Source of the DNA: a bacterium
GTDB lineage: Bacteria > Armatimonadota > JACIXR01
DNA length: 64,000 bases
Reading direction: 5' to 3'
Assembly: GCA_014360495.1 (NCBI GenBank)
Contig: JACIXR010000001.1
Coordinates: forward strand, 1-64,000
Below the pieces are notes generated by a model. It did not search any database. It was not told where the DNA came from and saw only the letters and a program-made list of their open reading frames with translations. Shown piece after piece: positions 10,661 through 20,293 of the stretch. The position numbers and the translations under genes were made by a program. Position 1 is the first letter of the stretch; every line of letters starts with the position of its first letter.

Positions 10661-12259
10661 ATGAGGAGACTTTTACTATCTCTCTTTATGTGCAGCCTTG
10701 TCTTCGCAACCCAGCCAATAGACTTTTATTGGGAAACGAAAAAAATAACCTTTGATTGTTTTAAATTGCTCGGTGCCAATGGCAGTCTCTTTCTTGAGGA
10801 GACATCTAAAGCGGGGCATTGGCTACGCCTTTCTCAATCGGTAATGGACTATTTAGGGATGAAAGGGAGATTGAAAGTGAAATGGCGTGTAGGAAGTCAT
10901 AATTCTGTAACTGCCGAGCCAGGCATAGAAATGAATTATGGAAGGAAACAAACAAAAATTCCCTTTGGCGCGGACGAATTTACTTACCTAAGTGCCCTTT
11001 TGAAGATATTGGGTAAGAAGGTGAATCCCAAAGAGTTGCTTTATCGTTTACACGATTACGGAGCGCCAACTATCAGTATTGATGGAGAAAGGTTAGTGTA
11101 TAGGGTTTGGCGGGATGGGAGGATGGTCGTTGTTGTGGGGGATTTGAAAGGCAAAATCTTTTGGAAATGGGGTTTCCCATTGGAGGAGGGAGAGATTCCT
11201 GCTGACCCATCTATTTCTCCCAATGGCAAAATAGCATGTTTTCTCTATGAACATCCCTCCTCCACCTATAAGCTTTATATTAAAGACCTGTCTAAAAACA
11301 GGTTCTATAAACATAACATCCCGTTACCCGACACTAAAAACGTCTATCTATATAATACCCCCTTTCTATATCCCTCGGACAAATTCGTCCTATGTGGAAT
11401 AGCTTGCTATGATTTCCAAGACAAAATTGATGACCACTATGTGAAGCTATATTTTTATGAAATGGACAAGATGGTCTACGCCCTTAACGAGAAACTTCAC
11501 GGTATTTTGAATTTCCTTTGGTCTCCCGACCAACAGAAGCTATTGATAGCTTTTGAAAATAGGCGAGAAGATTGGTTTAAATATTATAAAGATTTATGGG
11601 TGGTGGATGTGCCAAGGAAGAAGCTTTATCGCTTTAAGCTTTTACCGGCTCATTATACTTTCGCTTGGGATAATAACAGCAGAGGCATTTTCCTCGCCAC
11701 TAAGGGGAAGAGCAGGGGAGAAATCTTCTACCTGCCAATCAAAGGTAAAAAGGCGTTTAAAGTGTATAAATGTAACGAGGGTTTGGAGATTTTTAGCCTG
11801 CAAAACGATGGGACCCTTCTCCTAAAGAAAGGAGCAACAAAAGTCCTCTTTTTCGCAAAAGGAAGAGTGGTAAAAGAAGTTAAGGCGTTCTTCCACAAAT
11901 ACATAGAAAATACACCTGCGTTGCCTGGTGTATGTTGTTGTGTGGAATGGATATCCCGGGGATGTTATGTAATTGTGGGACCTTTTCCCACAAATTGTAT
12001 AGAAATTGGCGTAGTTAATGAACCCATATTTACAAAACATCAAATTTTCGTCTACTCTAATTACATCGTCGGAGACATTATAAGAATAAACAGGATACTT
12101 TTATCGGAGAAGAATTGGCAATGCGTAAAGGAAATCTTAGCGAAAAATACCCCAATCTATTTTGACATTCATCCCACAGAAGGAGTTGCCTTGCTTAATT
12201 CTTTGTATGGTGGCTGTGCTAAATTAGCCCTTTTCTCTATTCAATCAACAATGGAATGA
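10661..12259 (+). CDS. Exported protein with TolB-like beta-propeller, function unknown
   Basis: 532 residues with a signal peptide (MRRLLLSLFMCSLVFA). After a roughly 110-residue N-terminal part of unknown fold come repeated blade-like segments such as ISIDGERLVYRVWRDGRMVVVVG, PSISPNGKIACFLYE, FLWSPDQQKLLIAFENR and FAWDNNSRGIFLATKG. These resemble WD40-like PD40 blades of TolB-type propellers. No enzyme motif is visible. Several cysteines (CCCVEW) lie near the C terminus. It is convergent with the next gene, and the two coding ends overlap by 23 nt. I do not recognise an orthologue; a surface or periplasmic scaffold role is only a guess. Confidence 0.6.
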   Translation: MRRLLLSLFMCSLVFATQPIDFYWETKKITFDCFKLLGANGSLFLEETSKAGHWLRLSQSVMDYLGMKGRLKVKWRVGSHNSVTAEPGIEMNYGRKQTKIPFGADEFTYLSALLKILGKKVNPKELLYRLHDYGAPTISIDGERLVYRVWRDGRMVVVVGDLKGKIFWKWGFPLEEGEIPADPSISPNGKIACFLYEHPSSTYKLYIKDLSKNRFYKHNIPLPDTKNVYLYNTPFLYPSDKFVLCGIACYDFQDKIDDHYVKLYFYEMDKMVYALNEKLHGILNFLWSPDQQKLLIAFENRREDWFKYYKDLWVVDVPRKKLYRFKLLPAHYTFAWDNNSRGIFLATKGKSRGEIFYLPIKGKKAFKVYKCNEGLEIFSLQNDGTLLLKKGATKVLFFAKGRVVKEVKAFFHKYIENTPALPGVCCCVEWISRGCYVIVGPFPTNCIEIGVVNEPIFTKHQIFVYSNYIVGDIIRINRILLSEKNWQCVKEILAKNTPIYFDIHPTEGVALLNSLYGGCAKLALFSIQSTME

Positions 12260-15038
12260 GCTGTTGTGGCTGGAAGAGACAAAGCCAGCGTGGGCTGTCT
12301 TTCTCCGCAAGAACCTCAATATTTAAGCCGATTCTCTCGCCTTCCTTTATATCCAAGCCAATAATAGGGTAACGCTTAATTGAGAATGAGATTTCATAGT
12401 GCCTATCGTCTAACTTTCGGACTGTAGCTTTCATATTATCAGCGGGCGGAGCTAAGGTTGAATCTGTGAATGGCCACTTCTCCGTTGAACTTGCATTTGT
12501 TACTTCAGCCCTTAGCCTTGTCTTTTCCTCTTGCCAGTCCGTATAAATCCTAATATCAAGATTGTCAGCTCCAACATAATAGCCGTCCGCATTGCAGTCC
12601 AATTGGATGTGAATCTGGGGAACAGGGAGGTTGAAGACGAAGCGGAAATTCAACCATTCTCCATCGTGATAGAGATATATATCGCCATGGAGGGGATTTT
12701 CTATGGGAGGGATAGGGTAGGGGCGGGGAATATCAGATGTATCCTCATCAATCCAAAACCATCTCTTACTTTGGTCCCTATCTATTATAGGCTTGCATGC
12801 GTAAATAGGGAAGGGGTCGTAGCCATCAATCACTCCATCGCCATCGCTATCGGGATTTTGAGGGTCAGGCATCACATATTTCGCTCTTGCATTTATATCA
12901 TTCGGCCAGACGAGGGTTTCATATACCCAGCTGGATGCCATAACCTCTCCCATATCATCTAAGCCATCTGAGTCGGAGTCCGTTTGGCTTGGGTCGCTTC
13001 CAAACCTCTTCTCATCAAGGGGGACAGCAGGGCAATCGTCGGGAATCCCATCCCCATCAGCGTCCTTGACGCTAACAACTTCCCCGAATTTATTCGTAAA
13101 CCAGAGGTTTAAATCACCGTAATGCCAGTGGCGAAGCAGCCAGGCATTCCCATCGTAATGGCTGCCGAAGTTATCGGCAAAACCATCGGGAGTTATGCTA
13201 AAATGATTGAAGGGATATTCGGGATAACCGCTCTCATGATATTCGCTGTCCAATTGGTGGTGAAATTCATGGACGAAGAGCCAGGCTGGGTCGTGCCCAC
13301 CAAGAAAGTGGGAGCTTCCCGGTCTCATATCCACCCCGTAAGTTCCACCACCGCTGGGAGTGAACTCGTACTGCTTCTTTTGAGGGTTCCAGTGCCTCTC
13401 GCAAGTTATCGCTACGACTGCGGGATATTCATCTAATGAGCGCCCACGCAGGCGGAGGAGCTCTTTCAAATCCTCTATCGGCTTGTCTCTCCAAAAACCG
13501 TTTCCATTATAGCCCGGTTGTTCTTTGCTTATGTTTATCCTTTTATTGATGAAGAAAAGGTCGCAATCCAACCAGAGCTTCATATTGGAATTAGTCCAAT
13601 AGAAAATCTGAACCATCTCTATTTCCCGGCGAATGTAATCAAGATAAGAACGGCTAACGGGCGGAGCGGGAGGCGCTTCAGGATTGTCAACCTTCACAAC
13701 ATCCGAATAGATGATAACCGCAATGGGAATCCTGAGGAAAGTCGTATAGCCAGCACTGGGTTGGGTAGAAAAGGCGAATTCAAACGAATAGAGGTTGTGG
13801 GAGCTTGTGTCATCACTGAACTCTACGGCACGAGGGATGGGAACGCGGATAAGATACTGGGTTGCTGGCTCCAGTTCCTCTATTTTTAGCCTATGCTTTT
13901 TCCTTTCCCCCGGTATAGAGAACGACTGCCATCTATTTACCCCTTTCTTTGAGATCTCAACAATGCTCTGGGAGGGGAAAGGAGTTTCCCATCTTATTGT
14001 TACTTTGTTTTCTTCTGGCTTTACCGCCGGGCGGATAGGGATTTGGAAGTTGAGACGAGGGTCAAGGGGAAGGATTATAACCCTATTCCCCGTTGCAATG
14101 GCGACCTCGTTTGTTTTTGGTGAGAGAGAAATTGAGTTAGCTGGCTCAAACATATTGCCGAGCCGTCCCAGAGCGAAAACCGGAGGGACTTTCCCATCTT
14201 TGAAGATGGAGTTCCTTGAGGGAAAACCTTGTGGGGTGCGATGCCCCTGATAGACGGCGATAACCTCCCTTTCTCCTGCGTCAACGAAACCATTGAATAC
14301 TCTCCAATGGGGATTACTTAACTCGGAAAGGGGAAGTCTCTTTATCTCTCCGCTGTATGAACTCAAAGCCCATAGTTCTTGGGTAGGTTGGGAAAGGGCG
14401 AGGCTCCTACAGCTCCAAAACCCTTTGAGTTCATAAATTTCGTTGGGCTCGGCAGTTTTTTGAGCTGGGAGGAATTTCCAAATTGCGACTCTTCCATTTC
14501 CTTCATCAGCGACGAAGACAAACCCATCTTCTGAAACAGCTATATCCATAGGATGGGACAATTCCCCTTTACCATTCCCCTGCTTGCCGAATTTTGTGAT
14601 TTGAGAAAAGGAGGGGTATTTACTCAGGTCATATATGGAGATATCGTTGTTCTCGCCATCGGCTATGAAAATGCAATCTTTCCAGATGGCTATCCCGCTT
14701 GGAAAGCGAAAGCCATCAATTGATGCCTCCCTTCCTGCTCTTTTCTCCCCAATAGAGTAGAAGATAACCGTTCCTTTACCTCCCTCGCAAACAGCTAACT
14801 TATCCTCTTTAAGCCATAATAATCCCTGAGGCTTGCTCAAATTTTTGATTTCCACTTCCTTTCGCCAGCTTTCTTCCGTCCTTTTGAAGACGAGAACCCT
14901 ATCATTTCCCGTATCGCTGATAGCGAGGAGGTCGCCGTTTGGGGAGAAAGCCACCGCTTGAGGTTGATTAAGGGGTAGGGTGAAAGCTTTAAGTTGTATA
15001 AAGAACAAAGTAATAAATAGGAAGGAAACTTTTTTCAT
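12237..15038 (-). CDS. Large secreted NHL-propeller / FN3 / HExxH metallopeptidase-like protein
   Basis: About 933 residues, exported (MKKVSFLFITLFFIQLKAFTL). In order: NHL-type propeller blades (residues about 20-330, e.g. PQAVAFSPNGDLLAISDTGNDRVLVF, HPMDIAVSEDGFVFVADEGNGRVAIW), a fibronectin-III-like domain (about 335-440), a region with the zinc-peptidase signature HEFHH at 590-594, aspartate-rich calcium-binding thrombospondin-3-type repeats (about 650-745: DADGDGIPDDC, DSDSDGLDD, DSDGDGVIDG), and a C-terminal CBM9-like sandwich. I chose ATG 15038, 7 nt after GGAGG. A longer frame from 15083 would translate the terminator hairpin. The third zinc ligand is not obvious, although several His and Glu follow, so peptidase activity is likely but not certain. 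Confidence 0.75.
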   Translation of the reverse strand: MKKVSFLFITLFFIQLKAFTLPLNQPQAVAFSPNGDLLAISDTGNDRVLVFKRTEESWRKEVEIKNLSKPQGLLWLKEDKLAVCEGGKGTVIFYSIGEKRAGREASIDGFRFPSGIAIWKDCIFIADGENNDISIYDLSKYPSFSQITKFGKQGNGKGELSHPMDIAVSEDGFVFVADEGNGRVAIWKFLPAQKTAEPNEIYELKGFWSCRSLALSQPTQELWALSSYSGEIKRLPLSELSNPHWRVFNGFVDAGEREVIAVYQGHRTPQGFPSRNSIFKDGKVPPVFALGRLGNMFEPANSISLSPKTNEVAIATGNRVIILPLDPRLNFQIPIRPAVKPEENKVTIRWETPFPSQSIVEISKKGVNRWQSFSIPGERKKHRLKIEELEPATQYLIRVPIPRAVEFSDDTSSHNLYSFEFAFSTQPSAGYTTFLRIPIAVIIYSDVVKVDNPEAPPAPPVSRSYLDYIRREIEMVQIFYWTNSNMKLWLDCDLFFINKRINISKEQPGYNGNGFWRDKPIEDLKELLRLRGRSLDEYPAVVAITCERHWNPQKKQYEFTPSGGGTYGVDMRPGSSHFLGGHDPAWLFVHEFHHQLDSEYHESGYPEYPFNHFSITPDGFADNFGSHYDGNAWLLRHWHYGDLNLWFTNKFGEVVSVKDADGDGIPDDCPAVPLDEKRFGSDPSQTDSDSDGLDDMGEVMASSWVYETLVWPNDINARAKYVMPDPQNPDSDGDGVIDGYDPFPIYACKPIIDRDQSKRWFWIDEDTSDIPRPYPIPPIENPLHGDIYLYHDGEWLNFRFVFNLPVPQIHIQLDCNADGYYVGADNLDIRIYTDWQEEKTRLRAEVTNASSTEKWPFTDSTLAPPADNMKATVRKLDDRHYEISFSIKRYPIIGLDIKEGERIGLNIEVLAEKDSPRWLCLFQPQQLIPLLIE

Positions 15039-15054
15039 TTTTGCCTCCGTTTTT

Positions 15055-15081
15055 GGGGGTGCCCCTGAAAGGGGCACCCCC
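15055..15081. terminator. Perfect 12-bp GC-rich hairpin, bidirectional terminator
   Basis: 15055-15066 pairs with 15070-15081 around GAA. It is flanked by TTTT on one side and AAAAAA on the other, so it can terminate either strand. It ends the minus-strand isomerase gene and separates it from the propeller gene. Confidence 0.85.
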
Positions 15082-15093
15082 AAAAAATTATTT

Positions 15094-15939
15094 TCAGCCG
15101 AGATACTTCTTCTTCAAGCTCTCAAGATATTCCTTCTCCTTCTTTATATCTCCCACTCTATCCGTCCCTGCTTCCCTTTCTATTATCAGCGGACCCTCAT
15201 ATCCTATCTCTATGAACTTCTTGATGCATTCCTCAATGTTCGCTTGCCCCTCACCTAAGATGACTTCGTGCCCAAGCTGTCCTTCCTTCTCCGGCCAGAC
15301 TCCATCCTTCATATGTGTGCTTATGATATAATCCTTCAATACCTCAATGCCCTGCACGGAGAAAGCTTTTCCATAGAGAATCAGATTGGCGGTATCAAAG
15401 TTAACCTTAGCGTTCGGGTAGCCGAGCCTTTCAATGAACTCCTTCAATTCCTCTGGTGTTTCCTGCCCCGTTTCAAAAGCGAAGTATATGCCGAGCTTCT
15501 CGCAGTGGGCTACAACCTCGCCAACCGCCTTCAACATAATATCGTAGAGGGGGTCGCTTGTGTCGGAAGGGATGAAACCAACATGGGCTGCCATAGCGGG
15601 GATGCCGAGACGGGCGGTAAACTCCGCCGTCTTCTTTGCGATCTCCAATCTTTCCGGTATCTTCTCCTTGTTGGCGAAGCCAACTGTCTCCCTCACAGTT
15701 GGGATATCATCATAGCGTTCTCCGGGGAAGCCGGCGAAAACGGCAACTACCTCCAAACCGCTCTCTTCTAATTTCCTCTTCAGAAAATCCTCTTTCTCCT
15801 TATCCCCAGCGTAAGTGAAAAATGCATCTGCGCCGAGCTGGATGACGCTGAACCCCATCTCTTTGGCGAGGGAGAGCGCGGTAGGGATATCCTTCTGGGC
15901 AAGGCAGGGAAGGAAAACGCCCAAAGCCAATTTTTCCAT
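15094..15939 (-). CDS. Sugar phosphate isomerase/epimerase (xylose-isomerase-like TIM barrel)
   Basis: 281-residue cytoplasmic TIM-barrel protein of the AP-endonuclease-2/xylose isomerase superfamily. It has the usual metal-site pattern: IPAMAAHVGFIP, FAFETGQETPEEL, VNFDTANLILYG, ISTHMKDGVWP, LGEGQANIEECI and PLIIEREAG. These supply the Glu, Asp, His and Glu ligands of sugar epimerases and isomerases such as those acting on inositol or ketose intermediates. The substrate cannot be told from sequence; its setting next to rhamnosidase and mannosidase genes suggests sugar catabolism. The start is 8-9 nt after AGGAGG. It is divergent from the rhamnosidase gene, and its own hairpin terminator follows. 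Confidence 0.88.
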   Translation of the reverse strand: MEKLALGVFLPCLAQKDIPTALSLAKEMGFSVIQLGADAFFTYAGDKEKEDFLKRKLEESGLEVVAVFAGFPGERYDDIPTVRETVGFANKEKIPERLEIAKKTAEFTARLGIPAMAAHVGFIPSDTSDPLYDIMLKAVGEVVAHCEKLGIYFAFETGQETPEELKEFIERLGYPNAKVNFDTANLILYGKAFSVQGIEVLKDYIISTHMKDGVWPEKEGQLGHEVILGEGQANIEECIKKFIEIGYEGPLIIEREAGTDRVGDIKKEKEYLESLKKKYLG

Positions 15940-15968
15940 TTTTCATCAGCCTCCTTATTTTTTTAAAA

Positions 15969-15996
15969 ATTTTAAATAGGCGTCTTTTTTAGTAAA
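15969..15996 (-). promoter_or_regulatory. Possible promoter of the sugar isomerase gene
   Basis: Minus strand TTTACT (15996-15991), 16-nt spacer, TAAAAT (15974-15969), 30 nt upstream of the start. Confidence 0.45.
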
Positions 15997-16004
15997 GAAA
16001 AATA

Positions 16005-16032
16005 TTGCAAAAGTTTTCCGAAAGGGTAGAAT
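16005..16032 (+). promoter_or_regulatory. Probable promoter of the rhamnosidase gene
   Basis: TTGCAA (16005-16010), 16-nt spacer, TAGAAT (16027-16032), about 45 nt upstream of the ATG. It is divergent from the isomerase promoter, so the two could share control. Confidence 0.55.
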
Positions 16033-16078
16033 AAAATAATAAAACGATTAAATTTTGTTTTGGAAAGGAGGAAAGCAG

Positions 16079-19000
16079 ATGAAGTCGGAAGGAAGGACGA
16101 GCATTTATCCTAAAGAGCTTCGCTGTGAATACAAGGTAAACCCTTTGGGAATAGATGAGAGGGAGCCGAGATTGAGCTGGGTTTTAGAGACTCGTGATGG
16201 GACTTTGCGTGGAAGCAAGCAAACCGCTTACCAAATCCTTGTTGCGTCAAGCAAGGAGAAGTTAGAGGAAGGGGAAGCTGACCTCTGGGACAGCGGTAAG
16301 GTGGAAAGCGACCAAACTGCTCATATCGTATATAGGGGAAAAGAGCTGAAAAGCGAGATGGAGTGTTGGTGGAAGGTGAAGGTCTGGGATGAGAAGGGAG
16401 AGGTCTCCGAATGGAGCGAGCCAGCGTTTTGGACTATGGGGCTGCTGGAAAGAGAGGATTGGAAGGGGAAATGGATTGGATACGATGCTCCCTTCCAACC
16501 CTTAGAGGGTGAGCAGGAGACTGCGAAGGCAAGCCACTTTGTCGGTTCTTATTGGATTTGGTTTCCCGAAGGGGAGAAATTGGAGGAGATTCCCGCAGGG
16601 AAGCGTTTCTTCCGTAAGAAGTTTTCTATTGCATCGGGCAGGATTAAGAAAGCCATCCTCGCTATAGCGGGAGATATAAATTTCGTGGCTTATATCAATG
16701 GGAAAGAAGTGGCAAAAGCTGGAGGGGATTACAGGAATCCCTTAATTATAGATGTAGACAAGATAGAGGAAGAGGAGAATGTTCTTGCTATTGAGGGGGA
16801 GAGTACAGCGAAGGGGAAAGCGGGTTTCGTCTGTGCCTTAAGGATTGAGATGGAGGATGGTGAGGTTATTAGGGTGTTCTCGGATGGGAGTTGGAGGACG
16901 AGCAAGGATGAGAAGGAGGGTTGGCAGAATGCCAACTTTGCTGATGCACAATGGGTTCAGGCTAAGGAATTGGCTCGCTTTGGCGACGCTCCCTGGGGGT
17001 GGCTAACGAAGAGCGGGATTTTCCTGTTGCCTTCTCCTTATTTAAGGAAGGTCTTTGAGGCTAAAAAGCCGATAAGGAAGGCACATTTATATGTTAGTGC
17101 TTTGGGGATTTGCGAGGTTTATATTAATGGCAAGAGGGTGGGAAACGATTATTTCGTTCCCGGTTGGAGCGATTATAGGAAGAGAGTTTATTATAAGACC
17201 TATGATGTGAGGGAGCACTTACAATCCGGAGGAAACGCCATTGGTGTCATTTTGGCTGATGGATGGTATTCGGGTTATCTGGATATGAAGGGTAGGGGGA
17301 TATATGGTTCTCATCCCAAACTCCTGCTTCAATTAAATATTGAATATGAGGACGGAAGCAGGGAGGAAATCGTCAGCGACGGAAGTTGGAAGGCTAGCTA
17401 CGGAGCAATCAGGGAAGCTGATTTGTATATGGGGGAAACATATGATGCCCGTTTGGAGATTTCTAATTGGTCTGAGCCCGATTTTGATGATTCCTCCTGG
17501 GACAAGGCATCCGTTTTCAACGAGATGGAAAGAATCATTACCGCTCATCCTGGCGTTCCCGTAAGGAAGCAGATGGAACTTAAGCCGATAAGCATCAGTG
17601 AGCCTAAGCCAGGAGTTTATGTGGTTGATATGGGGCAGAATATGGTGGGATGGGTGAGGATAAAGGCTAAAGGGGAAAGGGGAAGGAAGATAGTCATTCG
17701 CTATGCGGAGATGCTTCAGCCGGACGGGATGATTTATACGGAAAATCTGAGGACCGCCCGTTGCACGGACACTTATATTAAGAAAAGCGATGGAGAAGAG
17801 ATTTGGGAGCCGCGCTTCACATTCAGGGGATTCCGCTATGTGGAGGTAACAGGCTATCCTGAGAAGTTATCTGAGGAGGACATCGTCGGCGTGGTAGTTA
17901 ATTCAGATATGAAAATCACGGGCGATTTCCATTGTTCGGACGAGAGGCTAAATCGCCTATTCCAAAACATCGTTTGGGGGCAAAGAGGAAATTATCTTGA
18001 GGTTCCCACTGATTGCCCTCAGAGGGATGAGAGGTTGGGGTGGACGGGAGATGCACAAATTTTCCTCCGCACGGCAACCTATAATATGGATGTCGCAGCC
18101 TTCATCACTAAATGGCTTATTGACCTCGTGGATTCCCAGAATGAAGAGGGAGCATTTGCCCATGTAGCACCCGATATAGGGTTGGGTAACGACTCCCCCG
18201 CTTGGATTGATGCGGGGATAATATGTCCCTATATTCTCTATAAAGTTTATGGCGATAAGAGAATTTTGGAGAGGAACTATTCCTCAATGGTTCGTTATAT
18301 AGAATATCTGAAAAAGAACAGCGATGGCTATCTTCGTCCTGCAATCGGATTTGGAGACTGGTTGAGCGTAAATGCGGATACGCCAAAGGATTTGATTGCC
18401 ACTGCTTATTTCGCTTATGTTGTCTCCCTTATGGCGGAGATAGCGGAGGTTATGGGCAAGGATAAGGATGCACAGGATTACAAGCAACTTTTTAACGACA
18501 TCAAGACAGCATTTAACAAGGCATATGTATTTGATGATGGGAGGATAAAGGGAGAGACACAAACCGCCTACTTGTTGGCTTTGGATTTTGATTTGCTGCC
18601 GGAGGAGAAGATTCCCCTTGCTGTCAAGCATTTGGTTGAGGATATAAAGAGGAGAGACGACCATCTATCAACCGGTTTCTTGGGAGCAAAGCCTCTCCTC
18701 CCCATTTTAACCCGTTATGGCTATGTTGATTTAGCCTATACCCTCCTATTGCAGGATACATTCCCCTCTTGGCTATATATGGTTAAACAGGGAGCAACGA
18801 CCATTTGGGAGAGGTGGGATGGTTGGACGGAGGAGAAGGGATTTCAGGACCCAGGAATGAATTCCTTCAATCACTATGCCTTTGGCTCGGTTGGGGAATG
18901 GATGTTCGCTATGATGGCGGGAATAGATTTGGAGGAGCCTGGTTATAAGAAGATAAAGATAGAACCCCATCCTGACCCAAAGGGGAGAATCAAATTCGTG

Positions 19001-19267
19001 AGGGCGCAATATGAATCCATAAGCGGTTTGATTAAGGTTGAGTGGAGCAAGGACGAAGAAGGGATGGCTTTATCGGTTTCGATACCGCCGAATACCACTG
19101 CTAAAATTTACCTTCCTGTAGAGGAAGGTATGGAGATTTGGGAGAACGGTCAGCCGCCTGAGGAGAGGGAAGGGATAAGGTTCTTGAGGAAGGAAGGGAA
19201 TAGAATGATTTACGAGGTCGTTTCCGGTGAATATCTATTTCAAGTTGAGAAGGAGGTGGAGGTTTAA
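16079..19267 (+). CDS. Alpha-L-rhamnosidase, glycoside hydrolase family 78
   Basis: A 1062-residue enzyme releasing terminal alpha-L-rhamnose by inversion. Domain order is that of large GH78 proteins: an N-terminal sandwich beginning LRCEYKVNPLGIDEREPRLSW, a carbohydrate-binding insertion, a Bac_rhamnosid_N part (YLRKVFEAKKPIRKAHLYVSALGICEVYINGKRVG), then the (alpha/alpha)6 barrel. The catalytic signature DCPQRDERLGWTGD gives general acid Glu651. NHYAFGSVGEW gives the candidate base Glu940. No signal peptide is visible, so it is probably cytoplasmic and acts on imported rhamno-oligosaccharides or glycosides. The start is set by AAAGGAGG just before ATG 16079; the frame is open from 16055. It is convergent with the Fe-S protein gene. 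Confidence 0.95.
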   Translation: MKSEGRTSIYPKELRCEYKVNPLGIDEREPRLSWVLETRDGTLRGSKQTAYQILVASSKEKLEEGEADLWDSGKVESDQTAHIVYRGKELKSEMECWWKVKVWDEKGEVSEWSEPAFWTMGLLEREDWKGKWIGYDAPFQPLEGEQETAKASHFVGSYWIWFPEGEKLEEIPAGKRFFRKKFSIASGRIKKAILAIAGDINFVAYINGKEVAKAGGDYRNPLIIDVDKIEEEENVLAIEGESTAKGKAGFVCALRIEMEDGEVIRVFSDGSWRTSKDEKEGWQNANFADAQWVQAKELARFGDAPWGWLTKSGIFLLPSPYLRKVFEAKKPIRKAHLYVSALGICEVYINGKRVGNDYFVPGWSDYRKRVYYKTYDVREHLQSGGNAIGVILADGWYSGYLDMKGRGIYGSHPKLLLQLNIEYEDGSREEIVSDGSWKASYGAIREADLYMGETYDARLEISNWSEPDFDDSSWDKASVFNEMERIITAHPGVPVRKQMELKPISISEPKPGVYVVDMGQNMVGWVRIKAKGERGRKIVIRYAEMLQPDGMIYTENLRTARCTDTYIKKSDGEEIWEPRFTFRGFRYVEVTGYPEKLSEEDIVGVVVNSDMKITGDFHCSDERLNRLFQNIVWGQRGNYLEVPTDCPQRDERLGWTGDAQIFLRTATYNMDVAAFITKWLIDLVDSQNEEGAFAHVAPDIGLGNDSPAWIDAGIICPYILYKVYGDKRILERNYSSMVRYIEYLKKNSDGYLRPAIGFGDWLSVNADTPKDLIATAYFAYVVSLMAEIAEVMGKDKDAQDYKQLFNDIKTAFNKAYVFDDGRIKGETQTAYLLALDFDLLPEEKIPLAVKHLVEDIKRRDDHLSTGFLGAKPLLPILTRYGYVDLAYTLLLQDTFPSWLYMVKQGATTIWERWDGWTEEKGFQDPGMNSFNHYAFGSVGEWMFAMMAGIDLEEPGYKKIKIEPHPDPKGRIKFVRAQYESISGLIKVEWSKDEEGMALSVSIPPNTTAKIYLPVEEGMEIWENGQPPEEREGIRFLRKEGNRMIYEVVSGEYLFQVEKEVEV

Positions 19268-19274
19268 GGCGCCT

Positions 19275-20264
19275 CTATCTATTTAATCTCCAAGCTTTTC
19301 TTTTCCTGAACTTTTCTTTGAACAGATTCTTTATCCTTCCTTCCTCTTCGAGGTGCATCATACAGGCTCTTATGCAGCCTCTTGCACCCTCAATTGCCCC
19401 TAAGTGATGGAAAACATAAAGAGAAGAGGCATTGTAAGGAATGCTCTGTAGAGCTTGGAACTCAGGGCGGGCATAGCCCGCTCCCTTGCCATCTATTTTC
19501 TCAAAATCTATTTCCATAAAGTTTGGAGGGATAAAGGGGTTGAATTCTTTATTTCCTCCCGTATAGGCAAGCATGCATCTCTCCTCGTTTAGTTCTCCCC
19601 AGACGAATTCTCTACCAGCGATTTTAATTCTTACCACTTTTTCTTTGCTTATTGCTTTTCCCGAACACTCTTGAACGCAAAGCATACACCTGTCACATAT
19701 AGACGGACCCTCATATATAGGGTCGGGTTCCAGCGGAGCATCCGTTAATAAAAAGGCAAGACGTTGTCGTGGACCGAATTCAGGGGAAAGGAATAGCTTG
19801 CTATATCCTATCTCTCCCATACCACAAATAACGGCAGCGATGCGGAAGTGGAGGAGGACATCCGGGGCAGGTCTATCTGGGGAAACCGCCGCGCTGATAT
19901 TTGTTGGCTTCCCACGCAGGATTTCCACTGATGAACCTATTACCATGTTTTGTATAGGGATGGCTTCGTAGCCCTCGTCCTCAATCATACAAGCAACTTG
20001 TCTTAATACATTAGGGGCATACACGAGGTTGATATGGGCGTAGCCCATAGATGGGTAAGCGGCGAAATATGTTCCCTCCTCAATTCCCCGTAGGCTGCCT
20101 CGCAGAATGCGAAAGCCAAAGCCTATTATCGCCTTTGCCTCTGGGAAGATATATCTCGGGTCCATTTCCTTGGGCGCTCCCTCAAATCTATCCATTGAGC
20201 CTATACCAACAATATCCGCTCCGCATTTCTTCGCATACTCCTTAACCTTTTCTGCCGTTAACAT
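19275..20264 (-). CDS. QueG-like 4Fe-4S (reductive dehalogenase-type fold) protein
   Basis: About 329 residues, no signal peptide. It resembles the epoxyqueuosine reductase/reductive dehalogenase superfamily: an N-terminal domain (KCGADIVGIGSMDRFEGAP, AKAIIGFGFRI) and a central GMGEIGYSKLFLSPEFGPRQRLAFLLTDAPLEPD motif, followed by the ferredoxin motif CDRCMLCVQECSGKAI. Three further Cys (NEERCMLAY and GCIRACMM) could hold a second, non-canonical cluster. True QueG has two clean CxxCxxCxxxC motifs, so this is probably a paralogue of unknown substrate. ATG 20264 is chosen because GGAGGG lies 6 nt upstream. It is the last gene of the five-gene operon starting with the mannosidase, so a redox step in sugar use is suggested. 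Confidence 0.7.
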   Translation of the reverse strand: MLTAEKVKEYAKKCGADIVGIGSMDRFEGAPKEMDPRYIFPEAKAIIGFGFRILRGSLRGIEEGTYFAAYPSMGYAHINLVYAPNVLRQVACMIEDEGYEAIPIQNMVIGSSVEILRGKPTNISAAVSPDRPAPDVLLHFRIAAVICGMGEIGYSKLFLSPEFGPRQRLAFLLTDAPLEPDPIYEGPSICDRCMLCVQECSGKAISKEKVVRIKIAGREFVWGELNEERCMLAYTGGNKEFNPFIPPNFMEIDFEKIDGKGAGYARPEFQALQSIPYNASSLYVFHHLGAIEGARGCIRACMMHLEEEGRIKNLFKEKFRKRKAWRLNR

Positions 20265-20293
20265 AATCATCCCTCCTTAATTTTCAATCTTTA

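Noticed and set aside
15039-15083. Longer N terminus of the NHL/metallopeptidase-like protein
   Set aside because: It translates the bidirectional hairpin terminator; a signal peptide and ribosome site mark ATG 15038 instead.
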